Part shown: piece by piece, positions 10,676-22,700 of the stretch
Numbering within the stretch: position 1 is the first letter of the stretch
Layout: each line of letters opens with the position of its first letter
From: Ischnura elegans
Taxonomy: Eukaryota; Arthropoda; Insecta; Odonata; Coenagrionidae
NCBI RefSeq assembly: GCF_921293095.1
Contig: NC_060249.1
Location: forward strand, 80,239,907 to 80,303,906
Length of the DNA: 64,000 bases
Direction of reading: 5' to 3'
Translations under genes and position numbers: made by a program
The notes under the pieces: model-generated
Seen by the model: only the letters and a program-made list of their open reading frames with translations
Database searches by the model: none
What the model was told of the DNA's origin: nothing

Positions 10676-10830
10676 TGTTGGAATGTATGCAATTCTATCT
10701 GTTTGTTTGGACGTTTCCAATATAAATAAAAATAGGTTCGATACGTGTGTATCGGGCAGTCTGGTATTGTTGTCTGACTGGAATGCACGGCTTTCTTATT
10801 TCGCTGAACCTTTGTACCTCTTAAATAACA
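10676..10830 (+). repeat. Right (3') LTR of the Copia element
   Basis: 155 bp, one difference from the left LTR (CTCTTAAATAACA here, CTCTTTAATAACA on the left). It is followed by the target duplication ATAAT. Confidence 0.95.
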
Positions 10831-11424
10831 ATAATGATGATAGATTCTAAAGAATATTTTTATCATGACATATCACCCCGTTAAAAAAACTAAAAAAGAA
10901 ACACCAGATAATGTTCTTCTTATCATAACACTTTGTCGCGCCGCAATTTTACCTTCCATTTGCAACCTTCATTTATTAGTATTTAAATTTTAGACTGTGC
11001 ATGCTTGTTGTCGAGGTTTTGAGTAAGTTTGGCATGATTGACGAAAAATACCAGGAGAAATGAGGACTTGCACTACACTATATTTTAGTGAGAGAGAGGT
11101 TTAGGAACCAAATATGTAAAGAACTGCAAAAGCACACTGGAGTAGATCGACAGTGATCATCGCAGGAATGGTCGGGGGGTGACTGTTGATTGGGGGTCCT
11201 CGGCGTGGGCTCATGATGGGGCCTTTCTTATCGGGGAATGCAGGGGTCCTTCTCCGAAAAATTTACATGCCCGGAAGTGGACTTTGACTCTGTTCTGGCT
11301 CCGAGAACATATAGATAAATATTAATAAAAAAATGGCAATTTGGTCAGAAAAAATACTATGAAAAGTGCTTTGAAAAGTTTAATTGGAGATGTCAAAAGG
11401 TTTCACCAAAGATTTGAACCAAGC
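10831..11424. other. Non-coding stretch after the Copia element
   Basis: Besides the ATAAT target duplication I see no gene or repeat boundary. A GC-richer run near 11150-11280 has no open frame of note. Confidence 0.4.
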
Positions 11425-12254
11425 CAGTCAACACAAAAATTATGGCCACAATTTGGCAGAATATGTGGTTTACCTGTGGCAGTTATGGCTAGCCACATCT
11501 TGCCATATTATGGCCCAACTGTGGGTGCCATGTGGCAAGCTGTAGTTTGGCTTGCAAAAACGCATGCATAACTTAAGGTCACAGCCAAGTTGGAAATAAA
11601 AAACAGGGTTTTAAGTAATGGGTTTTAAACTAATTTTAACACTTTTCATAATAAAAAAAAACTTCATCGTTAAAGAAATATTTTTTAAATTCATGATTTT
11701 TCAATACATATTTTGCTTTCTTTTATGACGGTGCATTAGGCTTGGATACCCAGAGAAATCTACCGTCCACTGCGCTTTAATTATGCGCATACCATACCAT
11801 CGAGTTCAATGAAACAAAAATCCTCTGCAAGGCAAATTTGGGATATTGGGATTGATCAAACGTTGGCAGAAATGTCCATCCTGACCCGGCTGACTTCCCG
11901 TGAAGACTTCATCAACAAGATTCATCGGGAAAGCACTAAATCCTTCATCATTTACATTGATGTAGTAAATGAAAATTGTAATGTTTTATTATAATTTATG
12001 GTTCACATTTAATATTCCAAAATCAGTTTTTTTTGCATGGAATGGTGGCCTTGATGGGCATAGCCAGGATTGAAGGAGGTATTTTATAAATAGAACAAAA
12101 GAATTATTATATTAGCATTTATGTATTTGGGGTGGAGCATTTTTGTCTTGCCAAAATGTGGCTATCCGTACTCGTGACACATCATGACCGGGGATAAAAT
12201 ACATTGTGGTGCCATGATGGCAACCCACTATGGCCATAATTTTTATGTTGACTG
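11425..12254. mobile_element. 830-bp element with inverted termini (MITE-like, unclassified)
   Basis: The left end begins CAGTCAACACAAAAATTATG and the right end is its reverse complement with one change over the first 26 bp. Similarity continues inward as scattered matches, including a TAGCCACAT block found near both ends in inverted orientation. No transposase frame is present; a 61-codon frame at 11809 is not recognisable. I found no clear target-site duplication, so the superfamily is not assigned. Confidence 0.6.
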
Positions 12255-12744
12255 ATGGGTGGGCAGTCGGCATTCTTGCTCTATACCTGCCACCATGCTA
12301 CCAAAAACTTTCAAGGAGAGAGCGTAGAAGTTGGTTTACAGCGTAACTGGTGTACATAAGAAGCACAAAATACATCTAATAATAAGCTGTCCTGATTTCG
12401 AGACATTTTTTCCTAAATGTGCATCTATGGTGTTCTACGCATATTTTCCCATTGATCAAAAATATTCTAGCATCTTATTTCGTGGACGTGGATTTAATTC
12501 TAATATGACGCGAAATTAAAAAAAAAACTTTTACCTACCAACATTTGTATCCGTCATTTTCAATTTTGAAAAAAAGCGCCACGAATATTGAAGACAGTTG
12601 ACCCACGAAATGCACATCTGATGCGTTGCCTCCGAGCCGAGCGATTCAACTGGTCATGTAAACATGAAAAGCACTAAGTTTTTACAAACATCTGTATTAT
12701 TTTTAGGTAAAATTGTTTGTTAATGTGAATAATTATAATATTTT
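12255..12744. other. Gemin6 upstream region
   Basis: No gene is seen between the inverted-repeat element and the Gemin6 start codon. The Gemin6 promoter and 5' UTR should lie in the last 200 bases. No clear TATA or initiator was identified. Confidence 0.4.
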
Positions 12745-13358
12745 ATGGAGCAGTTTGGAAGGAAAATGGATAGTGTAGAAATTACTCCGACGGATAGCAC
12801 TCTCCTGAAGAAAGATCCTGTTCACTTAAGGAAATTGGTTGATTGTGTCGTGAAAGTTACATCGGTTGATGGCAAGCAAAGCCTTGGCCTTGTGTATACA
12901 ATTGATCCTGTGTCAAATAGGTATGCATGTTTCTTTTTACAGGTCGTCATTGTCACCAGGCCATCGGAATACGAGTAATGCATATTTTTTATTGCAGTGT
13001 GGTTTTACTAAAAACTGATGGCTCCGCCGAAGTCATTGTTGGACATTCTGTGAAGCATATTGAACCATCATATTGTGAAATAACTATACCTCATTTAAAC
13101 ATATTGTCGCAAGAAAAAGAAGAAGTTGATGGGAAAGTTTGTGAGGCTTCAAGGGTTAAATTGAAGAATTGGTTGCTGGAAAACAGAATACCCATTGAAG
13201 AAGAAGGAGACGTATTAGTTGTAAACAATATTTTAAAAATATACCCACCATACGGTTGTGATCAGTGTGTTTGCACTAATACAGTGATGCTGGACAAAGT
13301 GCACCGTTTGATATCTCAGATGCTGAAAGGTACTGTTAATTCACCGTCGTTGAACTGA
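12745..13358 (+). CDS. Gemin6: Gemin6, SMN-complex component
   Basis: Two exons, 12745-12920 and 12998-13358, separated by a 77-bp GT-AG intron in phase 2, give 178 residues (human about 167). The N-terminal Sm-like half is visible as LVDCVVKVTSVDG, LGLVYTIDPVSN, and after the splice VVLLKTDGSAEVIVGHSV. The C-terminal half keeps the family block with LKNWLLENRIPIEEEGD and IYPPYGCDQC. In other animals Gemin6 pairs with Gemin7 in the SMN complex that loads Sm proteins onto snRNAs. The start at 12745 gives MEQFGRKMDS; a second in-frame ATG at 12766 is possible. The reading frame across the intron (DPVSN-S-VVLL) is restored exactly by splicing, which argues against a retrocopy. Confidence 0.92.
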
Positions 13359-13403
13359 ATTTTATTAAATGAACTTAATTGTCAAATTCCCATAAAGATA
13401 TAT

Positions 13404-13409
13404 TTTATT
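13404..13409 (-). terminator. Candidate poly(A) signal of Tps1
   Basis: TTTATT on the plus strand is AATAAA on the minus strand, about 325 bases after the Tps1 stop. It lies within the region expected for the Gemin6 3' UTR. Confidence 0.35.
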
Positions 13410-13553
13410 ATTAAAATGATATATTAGCAACATTTTCATTAAGTACAAAAGCGACGTACAAATTTTACAACAAAATAATTTTTTACTTACCTCACCTAAA
13501 CAGTATCTTGATAAATGTTTTGAGCGTGATTGTTGACATAGTTACTGTTCAAA

Positions 13554-13559
13554 AATAAA
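13554..13559 (+). terminator. Candidate poly(A) signal of Gemin6
   Basis: AATAAA about 195 bases after the Gemin6 stop; a weaker ATTAAA at 13364-13369 is nearer. With the minus-strand signal at 13404-13409, the 3' ends of the two convergent genes may overlap. Confidence 0.35.
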
Positions 13560-13732
13560 AATAACTTCGGTGTACACGAGGAATTGTTTTGACAACACTT
13601 TCTTTCATCCTAAAAGATGAACATTGATATCCACTATTTTTAATACACAACTTCTTCGAGCTCAACACAAAGTCACATTAAACTAGCTACAAACTATTTA
13701 CTGAAGCAATTCATCTATTACTTTCAGAAAAC

Positions 13733-16700
13733 TTAATTAGATCCTAAATCTTGAGGTTTGGATACAAAAGAAACATCAAGTTTCACATTTCCTAATGCTC
13801 TCCCCTCTGTGAGCATCCGGCTGCTCATGTAATGCTCAACCCATTTCAATAAAGCAAGAATTGACTCAGTGCCTGGTAGCCTTCGGTCAGCAGCTGTTCT
13901 GACACATGGTGAAATGGTAACCAAGAAAGTAGCAGCCATACCTTTCAGGGCCCTCATGGCATCTTCATCCGTAACATCATCACCAGCATATATGACCCTA
14001 ACCCTCTCATTCCAGTCCACACCAAAAGCTGTGCGCAAAATGTAGATAGAAGCTCTACCTTTGTCCCACTGCACTGGCGGCCGTGCTTCTAGAGCACAGT
14101 GTGCTTTACCTGCTGAGAATCCAAATCGCTGAATTATTGATTTAGCCTTATTTGCCATTTCTGCTCGCAATGCAACGGGCGTTTCTCTGTAATGGAAAGT
14201 GAGTAGGGCACCCTTATTTTCCACCCATGCACCATCATGGCAGACTTCTTCCTGAAGCGTCTTTAGCAATTCACTGACTTTCCCCTCATATTCCACAGGC
14301 ATAGGATGCACAAATTTGGTGCCATCTGGATGCAAGATCTCAAGTCCATGGTTTCCTGCGTATGTTATTCCTTCTATCCCTACCATAGCCTTGACATTGT
14401 TAACATTTCGTCCTGACACGATGGCTACATATACATCTGGTGTCTTAGCAAGTTTTTCAAGTACATCCTTGGTTTCCTTTGGTAACACTGCAAGGTCTGG
14501 GTGTGGTGCAATTGGAGCAAGGGTTCCATCATAGTCCAAAAGAAGAGTAAGCTTGTGAGATAAACCAATGTATCCAGAAAGGTATTCAAAATCATCTATT
14601 GACATTGGTAACATTGACAAAGGAATCTGATCTTCTCCATTGGCATAGCCCATTTCTTTTAGAAAAGAATTCATCCAATAATTAACATCATTCAGTCGTT
14701 CACGGTGTCGAAGGTGATTCATACGAACTTGCCTCTCATCTTCTGGCATAGTTAGTGCACGATGAATTACAGAGGCTGCATCATCAATCTCATAAGGATT
14801 AACCAGAAGGGCTTCTTGCATTGTTTCCCCTGCACCAGCAAATGGGGATACTATTAAAACACCTGGCTCATTTATCCTACATGCGACAAATTCCTTTGCA
14901 ACTAAATTCATTCCATCGCGCAATGGAGTCACCAGTGCAACAGCTGAATCCCTATAGAAAGCAGCCAATTCTTCTTGTCCAACACAGCCATAAATGTATC
15001 TGATAGGAGACCAATTTGGTGTGGTAAACCTACCATTAATATGCCCAACTAATTGATCCACCTCCTCTTTCAGTTCCTGGTACTCTTTGACATCAGTTCT
15101 TGATGGGACTGCAATTTGAAGGAGTGTCACACATTCACAGTGCTCTGGGTGTGATTCTAGTAGACGCTCAAAAGCCCTCAATCGCTGAACTAGTCCCTTG
15201 GTGTAGTCAAGTCTGTCAACGCCTAGAATTACCTGTGGACAAAGATGGAGTGAAATTAAAGAGTTAATTTTTTGAAGTTTCATATGGATGTACGTGGGAA
15301 ATTGAGGGATGGTACACAATAGACGGTAAGGCAACTTGATGTAACTGAGGTTAAAAACAAAAAAATGTTTTGTCTACCATTAGCACCAAACAGATGCCTC
15401 AACAGCACCACTACAAACGTTAAAGGAAATATTTTTGACTAAATGAAACTAAAGGACAAGGTGGCAAAGAGAAACCTCAAAATTTCAATAAAACTACAAA
15501 GAATTTTGCAAAAATTATCATACAAAAAGTTTCCGGAGGAATCTGCAATACTTCAGGAGGTGGTAGGGGAGACAATTTCAAGCATTTTTTGCCCTATAAA
15601 TATGGGGTTGCAACTCCTTAGTTACTGACCTATGGCAACGCAAACATTTCGTTGATTATAATTTGCAGTTAACTATTCCTAAGCCTTTTCTTTTAACTCT
15701 TCTACAGCAACTCTCTTTCATATAAATGCCTCCTTAGAAAATACAATATAAAAGAGTTACCAATATCTAGTTTTTGTGTACCACCCTGTACATACTTATC
15801 TACAAAGTTGATTGCCAGAATACAAGTCTTAAATCCTTACATATTCATTGAAGGATTACAGATACACTATACTTATGTGCAACACTGGGAGCAAGGATTT
15901 CAATGACTACAGAAAAAAGGCAAAAACTTTATATTTCAACGGCATGGAGATTCCCTGACTAAAAATTTAGTTACCTTTTGCTTTGTTTGTGGCATTAAAC
16001 AAGGAGCTTTTTTGGCAAGGTGAACGAAATGATCGAACGGTACCCCAATCGGCAAAGGGCGAACTCTGACAGTTCTACCAGCATGCTCAACAAGAAGATT
16101 TTTCCTGTCAACTCGGCACCCAAGGCGTCTTTCACAGCAATCAACAAAATTCAAGCAGTAATCCTTAATATGGAAACCCACCATATCACAACCTGTAAAT
16201 ACAGCAAATATAATGACAGAAAATCTTTGGGGTAAAATTAATACTTGATAAAAATTAATACCACTCCTTGGGACTTTCCACGGTTTTAGATAATAAACAT
16301 CTAGAACATCAGATTGATAATAAAATAAAAATTATGAAAGAGTGAGGGAAAGCTTGCCAACTTAGTAAAATAATGCCTTGTGTAAGATTAAAGTTGTCCC
16401 TTTATCCACACATTTTCTATTTTTTTTCATAAGTTTTTATGTTATTTATATAACAACATCAGAGCTAAGTAGAGCTTCCAGTAAAGTTAACATCTTACAC
16501 AAAAATAGAAAGGGAGGAAGGATTTCTAGAATTGGGAGGGACTTAAAGCATACTCAAGGACCGAGACCAGGCGGGAAACATAAACACAACTTCTGGATTT
16601 AACAAAATTTCCAGGGAACAGTATTCAGTCATTAATTTATTTCTGCTAGCTGGTAAGTTTAACCTGCTTTCACAATTTTAAATCACAAGTTATTTGAATG

Positions 16701-19700
16701 AAAATTACTGATTAATTAAAGGCCTACGACCTACTCTTTCAGCCTGAATGATTACATGAACCAAATACATAGCTCAGATTTTATTTCTGTTCATGCATTC
16801 ACACAAACTGGGTGGTAATAAAAAATATCTAAGTTAATAGAGGACTATTACAGAGGACAATTTTCTCTAAGCAGAAAATTATTTACATGTCCCTACTTAA
16901 TAAGAATTCTAGTCAAAGAAGGCAATAAGGGGTCAGATATTTTGGATGGAGAAATTTTTGAAAGATATAAAAGGGTATATTTTTAAAAAAGTGATACATA
17001 CTTCTAAGCATTCATATGGTTTTAATCCAAAAGCATTTCCTCCTGCACTTACCTAGTACTCCCTGAAGTACTTCATCATCCCATGGAAAGAGCCTGAATA
17101 TGTCCCATGGAGGGAATGGTATATGCAAAAAGAATCCTATTTTACAGAGCAAGTTAGCATCTTCAGCTTCCTAAAATGCGATAAAAAATGAAATATTTGG
17201 GTGAATGAATATTTAATTTATATAATGCATGGTATATCTACAAGCAGCAAGAAATAAGCTTAAAAATTTTATTACCTGACGAATGGTATTGGCAGCTAGC
17301 ATTAAATGGTAATCATGGATCCAAATTAAGGGAAATTGATTTGAAGAATTTCCAGATTTTTTCAGGGCCTTTATGGCATGATGCGCAAACATCTGGTTGA
17401 CTTGAACATATGCCTAAAAGAAACAGAACAACATGCTTAAAATTGATATTTAAATTTGCATCACTCTAGAGTAAAGCCTTGAGTATTCACTGACCTTCCA
17501 GTTATCAGCCAAAAATATTGCTCTATCTGGCATTGAATGGAAAAGAGGCCAGAATGTAGCATTACAGAACCCATTATAATATTTATCAAAAAGTTCCTTT
17601 TCAACTGTAACTGGCACCACCTAGGAAAGATTGGAAAATAATTGGAATTTATGATAAATGTAATACAAATAATAATAAGTATATTGGTCAAAAATATTCA
17701 CACAATAAATAGACCTCATCACAAAAAAAGTTTAAGAGCACACACACAACTACAAAAAGTAACAGAAATACTCATTTTACAGTAGAATATCATTTGTGTA
17801 TTTGGTAAAAAAAAAACTTATCCAAAAATGAAGCATGCATAGCAAACCAGGAGTGGATCATTTTCTTAAACTTAGTCATGCTGGTCATTCTAGCATAAAA
17901 AGGTAAATGGTTCAAGAGCCTGATTCCTAAAATTTTGAAAAGAATATCTACAATACGCTAACCTACATTGAACAAGAGAGAGAATTATACTACTTCTTGA
18001 GATGTAGTTGTGTAGCTTTCCTATAGGCATACCAAAACTCTACACACCCATACTAATTAGGCAAAATGTAGGCTGCATTTTCCGGGTTTCACCGAGTCGC
18101 GGTTGTGTTGGAGACAACAGTTTCTCCTGCATTCCAGCAGGCGTCTTCAGGTCAAAGTGCTTATGCCACGTTTTGACCGCCGTTATATAGTCAGCCCAGT
18201 GGTGTATTTTCTCCCTGATTGATCGCCTTGTGGCCAATAGTATAGGGGTATGGGGCGAAGAGTCTCTTCCACGAACTGTGGAGTTGGTAGCTATCCTCTA
18301 GATTGAAATCAAGAGGATCTTTATGTATTTCAATCGCCCCTTGGATGATCCTCGGAAAATATCGGGATTCTCTGGCGATTACTTTTGTTTCTTCCCAGTT
18401 GATATCGTGTCCAGGTTCACTTAGAGTATGCTCAGCCAAAGCTGACAGATGGAATTGTTTATTTTTCACCGCTCTTCTATGTTCTCGTACGCAGCACTTC
18501 ACAGCTCTCCCGGTATGCCCGATGTATGACATACCGCAACTGCATTCAATTTTGTAAACTCCTTCGTAGGCGTGAGGTGAGATATGGTCTTTAGGAGTCA
18601 GAAGAAGTTCTCTAGTCTTCTTAACACAGTTGAAGAGTATTGTAATGTTGAATTTTCTAAGGAGTCTCGCGATTTTTTCACTGCTGCCTGCCACATAGGG
18701 GATTGTAGCATAACCCGCTGCATAGGGTTTCTCCGTTTTTGTCATCTGGGCACATGGGTTTCTCCATTTTTGTCATCTGGCCACATGAAGAGCAAGATCA
18801 AGGCAGTGGGTTATGCTACAATCCCCTATATGGCAGGCAGCAGCGAAAAAATCACAAGACTCCTTAGAAAATTCAACGTTCACTTAGAAACCAGTAAAAT
18901 GCAGCCTACATTACCAGCGCACCGTGGAAGCCTTCCCACCAACTTAAAAGCCAAAACTTTTCAAATTTATGAATTTACAGAGCTCCCATAATGGTGATTT
19001 TATTAGATTTCTAATAGCTTTTTTTGTCTTAGAAATGCAGATTTGATATTCAGGGCATTTGCCCTGTGTCTCCTTGTTTTTCTTCTCTTTGCAATATACG
19101 TCTCCAAACTCCAATAACTCAGTCAATGTGGTGGTACCATGAACATTTAATACATATTATTTTCAGTACTTTGAATTGAAATTTCAAGTGATTTTAAATT
19201 GCAAACTACATTTTATAAAAATAAAAATTACAATGTTGAGTGAGCAAGACATGATTGAGGTACATTCTTATATTTTTAAAGGGTTTGGTATCATTAATTC
19301 TTACTGCATACATAATCAGCTAGCAAATATGAGCCACTATAAAGATAAAATCAGTGCTCTCCCCATTACTGTATAAGCAAGCAAATAATGGGCCAAGGAA
19401 TGGATAATATACTTATATGGGAATAATACCCGAGTATCTGAATGCATATGATGCACAAGAAGACAATAACGAGGGGTGACCTTATTTGATGTTTGAAATT
19501 TGCTGCTCCTGTAGATATAATGTAGGATGAGTTTTTGTATAAAAATTTATTGGTCTGAATCATGTGGTAATACTTCACATCCATGTCAAATTAATCAGTG
19601 CCATGGAGGAAAGTGATGCTACGGAGAATGAAAAACAATGAAGAAAATTCTAGTCTCATTACAAAAAAATAATATTCATTGCATTGAGATGTGAGAGAAA

Positions 19701-22700
19701 ATAAATCCATTTACCTGTAATAACTAACTACCTTAGGAATCAGTTCATGATGTTCAAGCCAATGCTTGAAATACTTGTCGTGTCAACAAACAAACTAGCG
19801 TACACATATTTGGTACAGTTTTTCAATGAAAAACAAAATTTGCACATTTTTTACCTTTATGTAATTTTTAAAGTACATATGCCTTTAACTTCCATGTATA
19901 TGTTGCCCATAGATACTAATACATAGTTATCCATTCCCATAGTGAAAACAATGCGGCCCCACAACAGCAGCAATAGAAGGGACTTGGAGCTATAATTTGG
20001 AATGGCATCAGTGTTATTCAACATAGCCCGATATAAAATCTGAGTTAAGTAAACCACCATATTCTCTTTTTTCCCCCTACATCTTGATCTATGAATAACA
20101 ACATACTATATTAACTCATAGAAACCTCATAGAAAATGCCGGTGAAAAAAAGAGGTTGCATGGCTTACACGAATCCTCCATATTTTCATGTAAGCTGAGC
20201 ACCATTTTCTCCCAAATTTCTATCGCTTATTTCTCCAGAGTTTAGCATTGATAAATAATGTCAGAATTACATTTCTGATATTATGTAGCTTTAATAATTA
20301 TGGTATCATAACTTAAATTTATCGATTCTCCAATAAATCACATGTTCCTACATCAGACCGCACCCAAAAAGTGCTGAGAAGTTATTTGCTCACGAGCCAG
20401 CCGAAAAATGGGGTTGCGCACGATACATGAGGGTGCGGCTCGCATGAATAAATACGGTAGGTGTACATGCCACTAACCCTACTTATGGAGGATTTATGGC
20501 AGAGTGAGATCCTCTAGTAAATTTATCTTGGTTTTTTCTCTAATCATTCAAATTTTCTGCCAATTTATAATGTAAAAAATTGATGTTCATATGGTTGTTT
20601 CTCAGCTACAAATTATCAAAGCTGATGCTTCGTCAAACACCACCAAAAACCCATACCATTTATGTAACAACTGGAGTAAAATAATGAAATTATAGCTTCA
20701 TTAAAATAGAAATGCAACCAAAAAACAGCACAGAATCAAAAAATATGAAAATTAAAGTGAAGCTTCTGCATTACAATATGTATTTTAATCTTTAGCCATT
20801 TTGTACCTAACCTCAAGTGCCAAACATTTCCATTCTATTCCATCAGGAATATAATATTAATACCAAAAATTCAGGGCATAGTTTTTATTGGTAGCATTTG
20901 GTGGCACATCAGGGTTGGGTTTATACATAACTGAAATTTACTGAATCTAAGTTCTTTCACTGTAATAGCAATATATGTTTTACTTAGGTATTTTAAGAAT
21001 ATGTAAAGAACACAGGCAAATTTTAGTAATCGGGCATTATTCCAAATGGTTGGAGAGTATGAGTCATAGAATGATTACGACAAGGGGGATACTAAAAAGG
21101 GAGATTGGGCAAGGAAATTTTAAGCGTGTGGCAAGTAGGGAATGACGTAAATGTCAGAGGGAGAGAATTCAGGTCAGAAAATCCAAAAAAAGATGCATGG
21201 TGTTCGAGAGAGCACCACTCAGTAAACATAAATTCATAAATAATGACTGATCCTTCCAAAAGAGATATTGCACTTCTCAGGGAAAGTAGAGAAAGGAAAG
21301 TAGGAAAGAGTTTGGATCTGCAAACCCTGGAGCTCAATTTTAAGCAAAAAATATTTGCCTACACATACTGTCGGCAAAGAAGCATATGGTTTCCCTGGTT
21401 GGTGAAGGTCATAGGTAATTCTTGAGTGAGGTATCTTTTCTATTGAGATGGAAAGTGGAGTAATCATAAATAACGTGACATTTGCCTGGATTTCAAATGT
21501 TTTTTTTTCTCAGGCAACCCTGTTTGGATCTTAAAGTCACTTTACCTAACAAAATACGTTATTGGATATCAGGAGCATCTTCAACACAGACCAAGTAAGG
21601 GTGGGGGCACGGGGAAGCAGCCCCGTGTATTCTGTAAAATTTTTAAAGAATGCAGTCCTTAAGGTGTCTCTCCAATGACAGTTTTCAATTAACCAGCTCG
21701 ATAAACAACATTTCAAAATAATTGATGATATCTAAAGGCCACTTGCCTACGCGCATCACACCGAAGAGGTATTATCGCTGAGAGGCATGCATACCACCAA
21801 GGCACCATTGAAAGTAATGAAGCACCCCTCCCCCTACCAAAACAACATCTTTGATTTGCCCCTGCACTCAGCATGGTTTTACATGAGCTGCATGAAACAA
21901 AAATGTAAAATTCTATTTACTCATTGTTGGCTCTATAATTTGATGTTATATTCTTTAAAGGTTTTGAAAACCTGTCACTTTTTTCCATTAGAAGTCACAT
22001 TACACCATTTCATCTTAGAGAAAATCAGCAGGTCAATGGAAATTGTTCTTCTATCAGCCACAGGTCAAGATCATGCCCATAGACGAGTTCTTGAATGAAC
22101 ATGTTAATGCCTTGAACTTGCTCACTCTTTCCTATCATGAGTTTATTCAGACTTAATAAAACCCTAATCTGTTGAAACTTTGCTATATTACACTTTCGAA
22201 AAAGCTGAATAACAATCAGGGATCTGAAAATACAGGGAGATGGAGGAAAGGTCACAGAAGTGGTCACCACCACTAATCAAAAGAATCGAGAAATCTCGAT
22301 AAGATTACGGGCAAGGTAGGGTCATAACAGAGAATTTAGGGAAGGAGTTCTCTGAAGAAAAAGTGTCTTCAAAGTATAACTGCACAAATGAGTACATTAG
22401 TCGTTTGTGTCACCTTATGACGAGATGATACAATTAAGACGTAGAGTAAATGGTGAATCTATATAAACAGGCTTCACTTTAAGCCATTCTGTATTTAACC
22501 GGTCTCCTAAAATTCAGTGGAATTTCCCATACTCTACAGTGGTAGTTTGGATCCTTATAATTCACTGAAAATTGGAAACTACTTTCATAAGTTTCAAAAA
22601 TAAATCTCTAAGCATTCTTTTATTGTAACAGGGTGTAAATAATGCACAATTGACTTTCTAGCATATCCTCAGGTATGGTAAAACACAGTATTCATTTTCC

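Larger units (their letters stand above)
7412..10830 (+). mobile_element. Copia-type LTR retrotransposon, RT-deleted, recent insertion
   Basis: A complete insertion is bounded by two 155-bp LTRs (7412-7566 and 10676-10830) that differ at one position, and flanked by the 5-bp target duplication ATAAT (7407-7411 and 10831-10835). LTRs begin TGTTGG and end in AACA. A primer site next to the left LTR and a purine-rich tract before the right LTR are present. The internal part encodes Gag, protease and integrase in the Copia order (integrase before RT). The reverse transcriptase and most of RNase H are missing between about 10230 and 10250. The near-identical LTRs show the insertion is young, so the copy probably moved using enzymes supplied in trans or lost RT shortly after inserting. 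Confidence 0.95.
18064..18745 (-). mobile_element. Penelope-like retroelement 3' fragment (GIY-YIG end)
   Basis: Located in Tps1 intron 2. It holds a linker plus GIY-YIG endonuclease frame (18191-18745) and about 125 bp of 3' tail ending near GAAACCCGGAAAATGCAGCC and CTACATT. The reverse transcriptase is absent, so the copy is 5'-truncated. A second fragment in opposite orientation starts at 18808. Confidence 0.8.
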
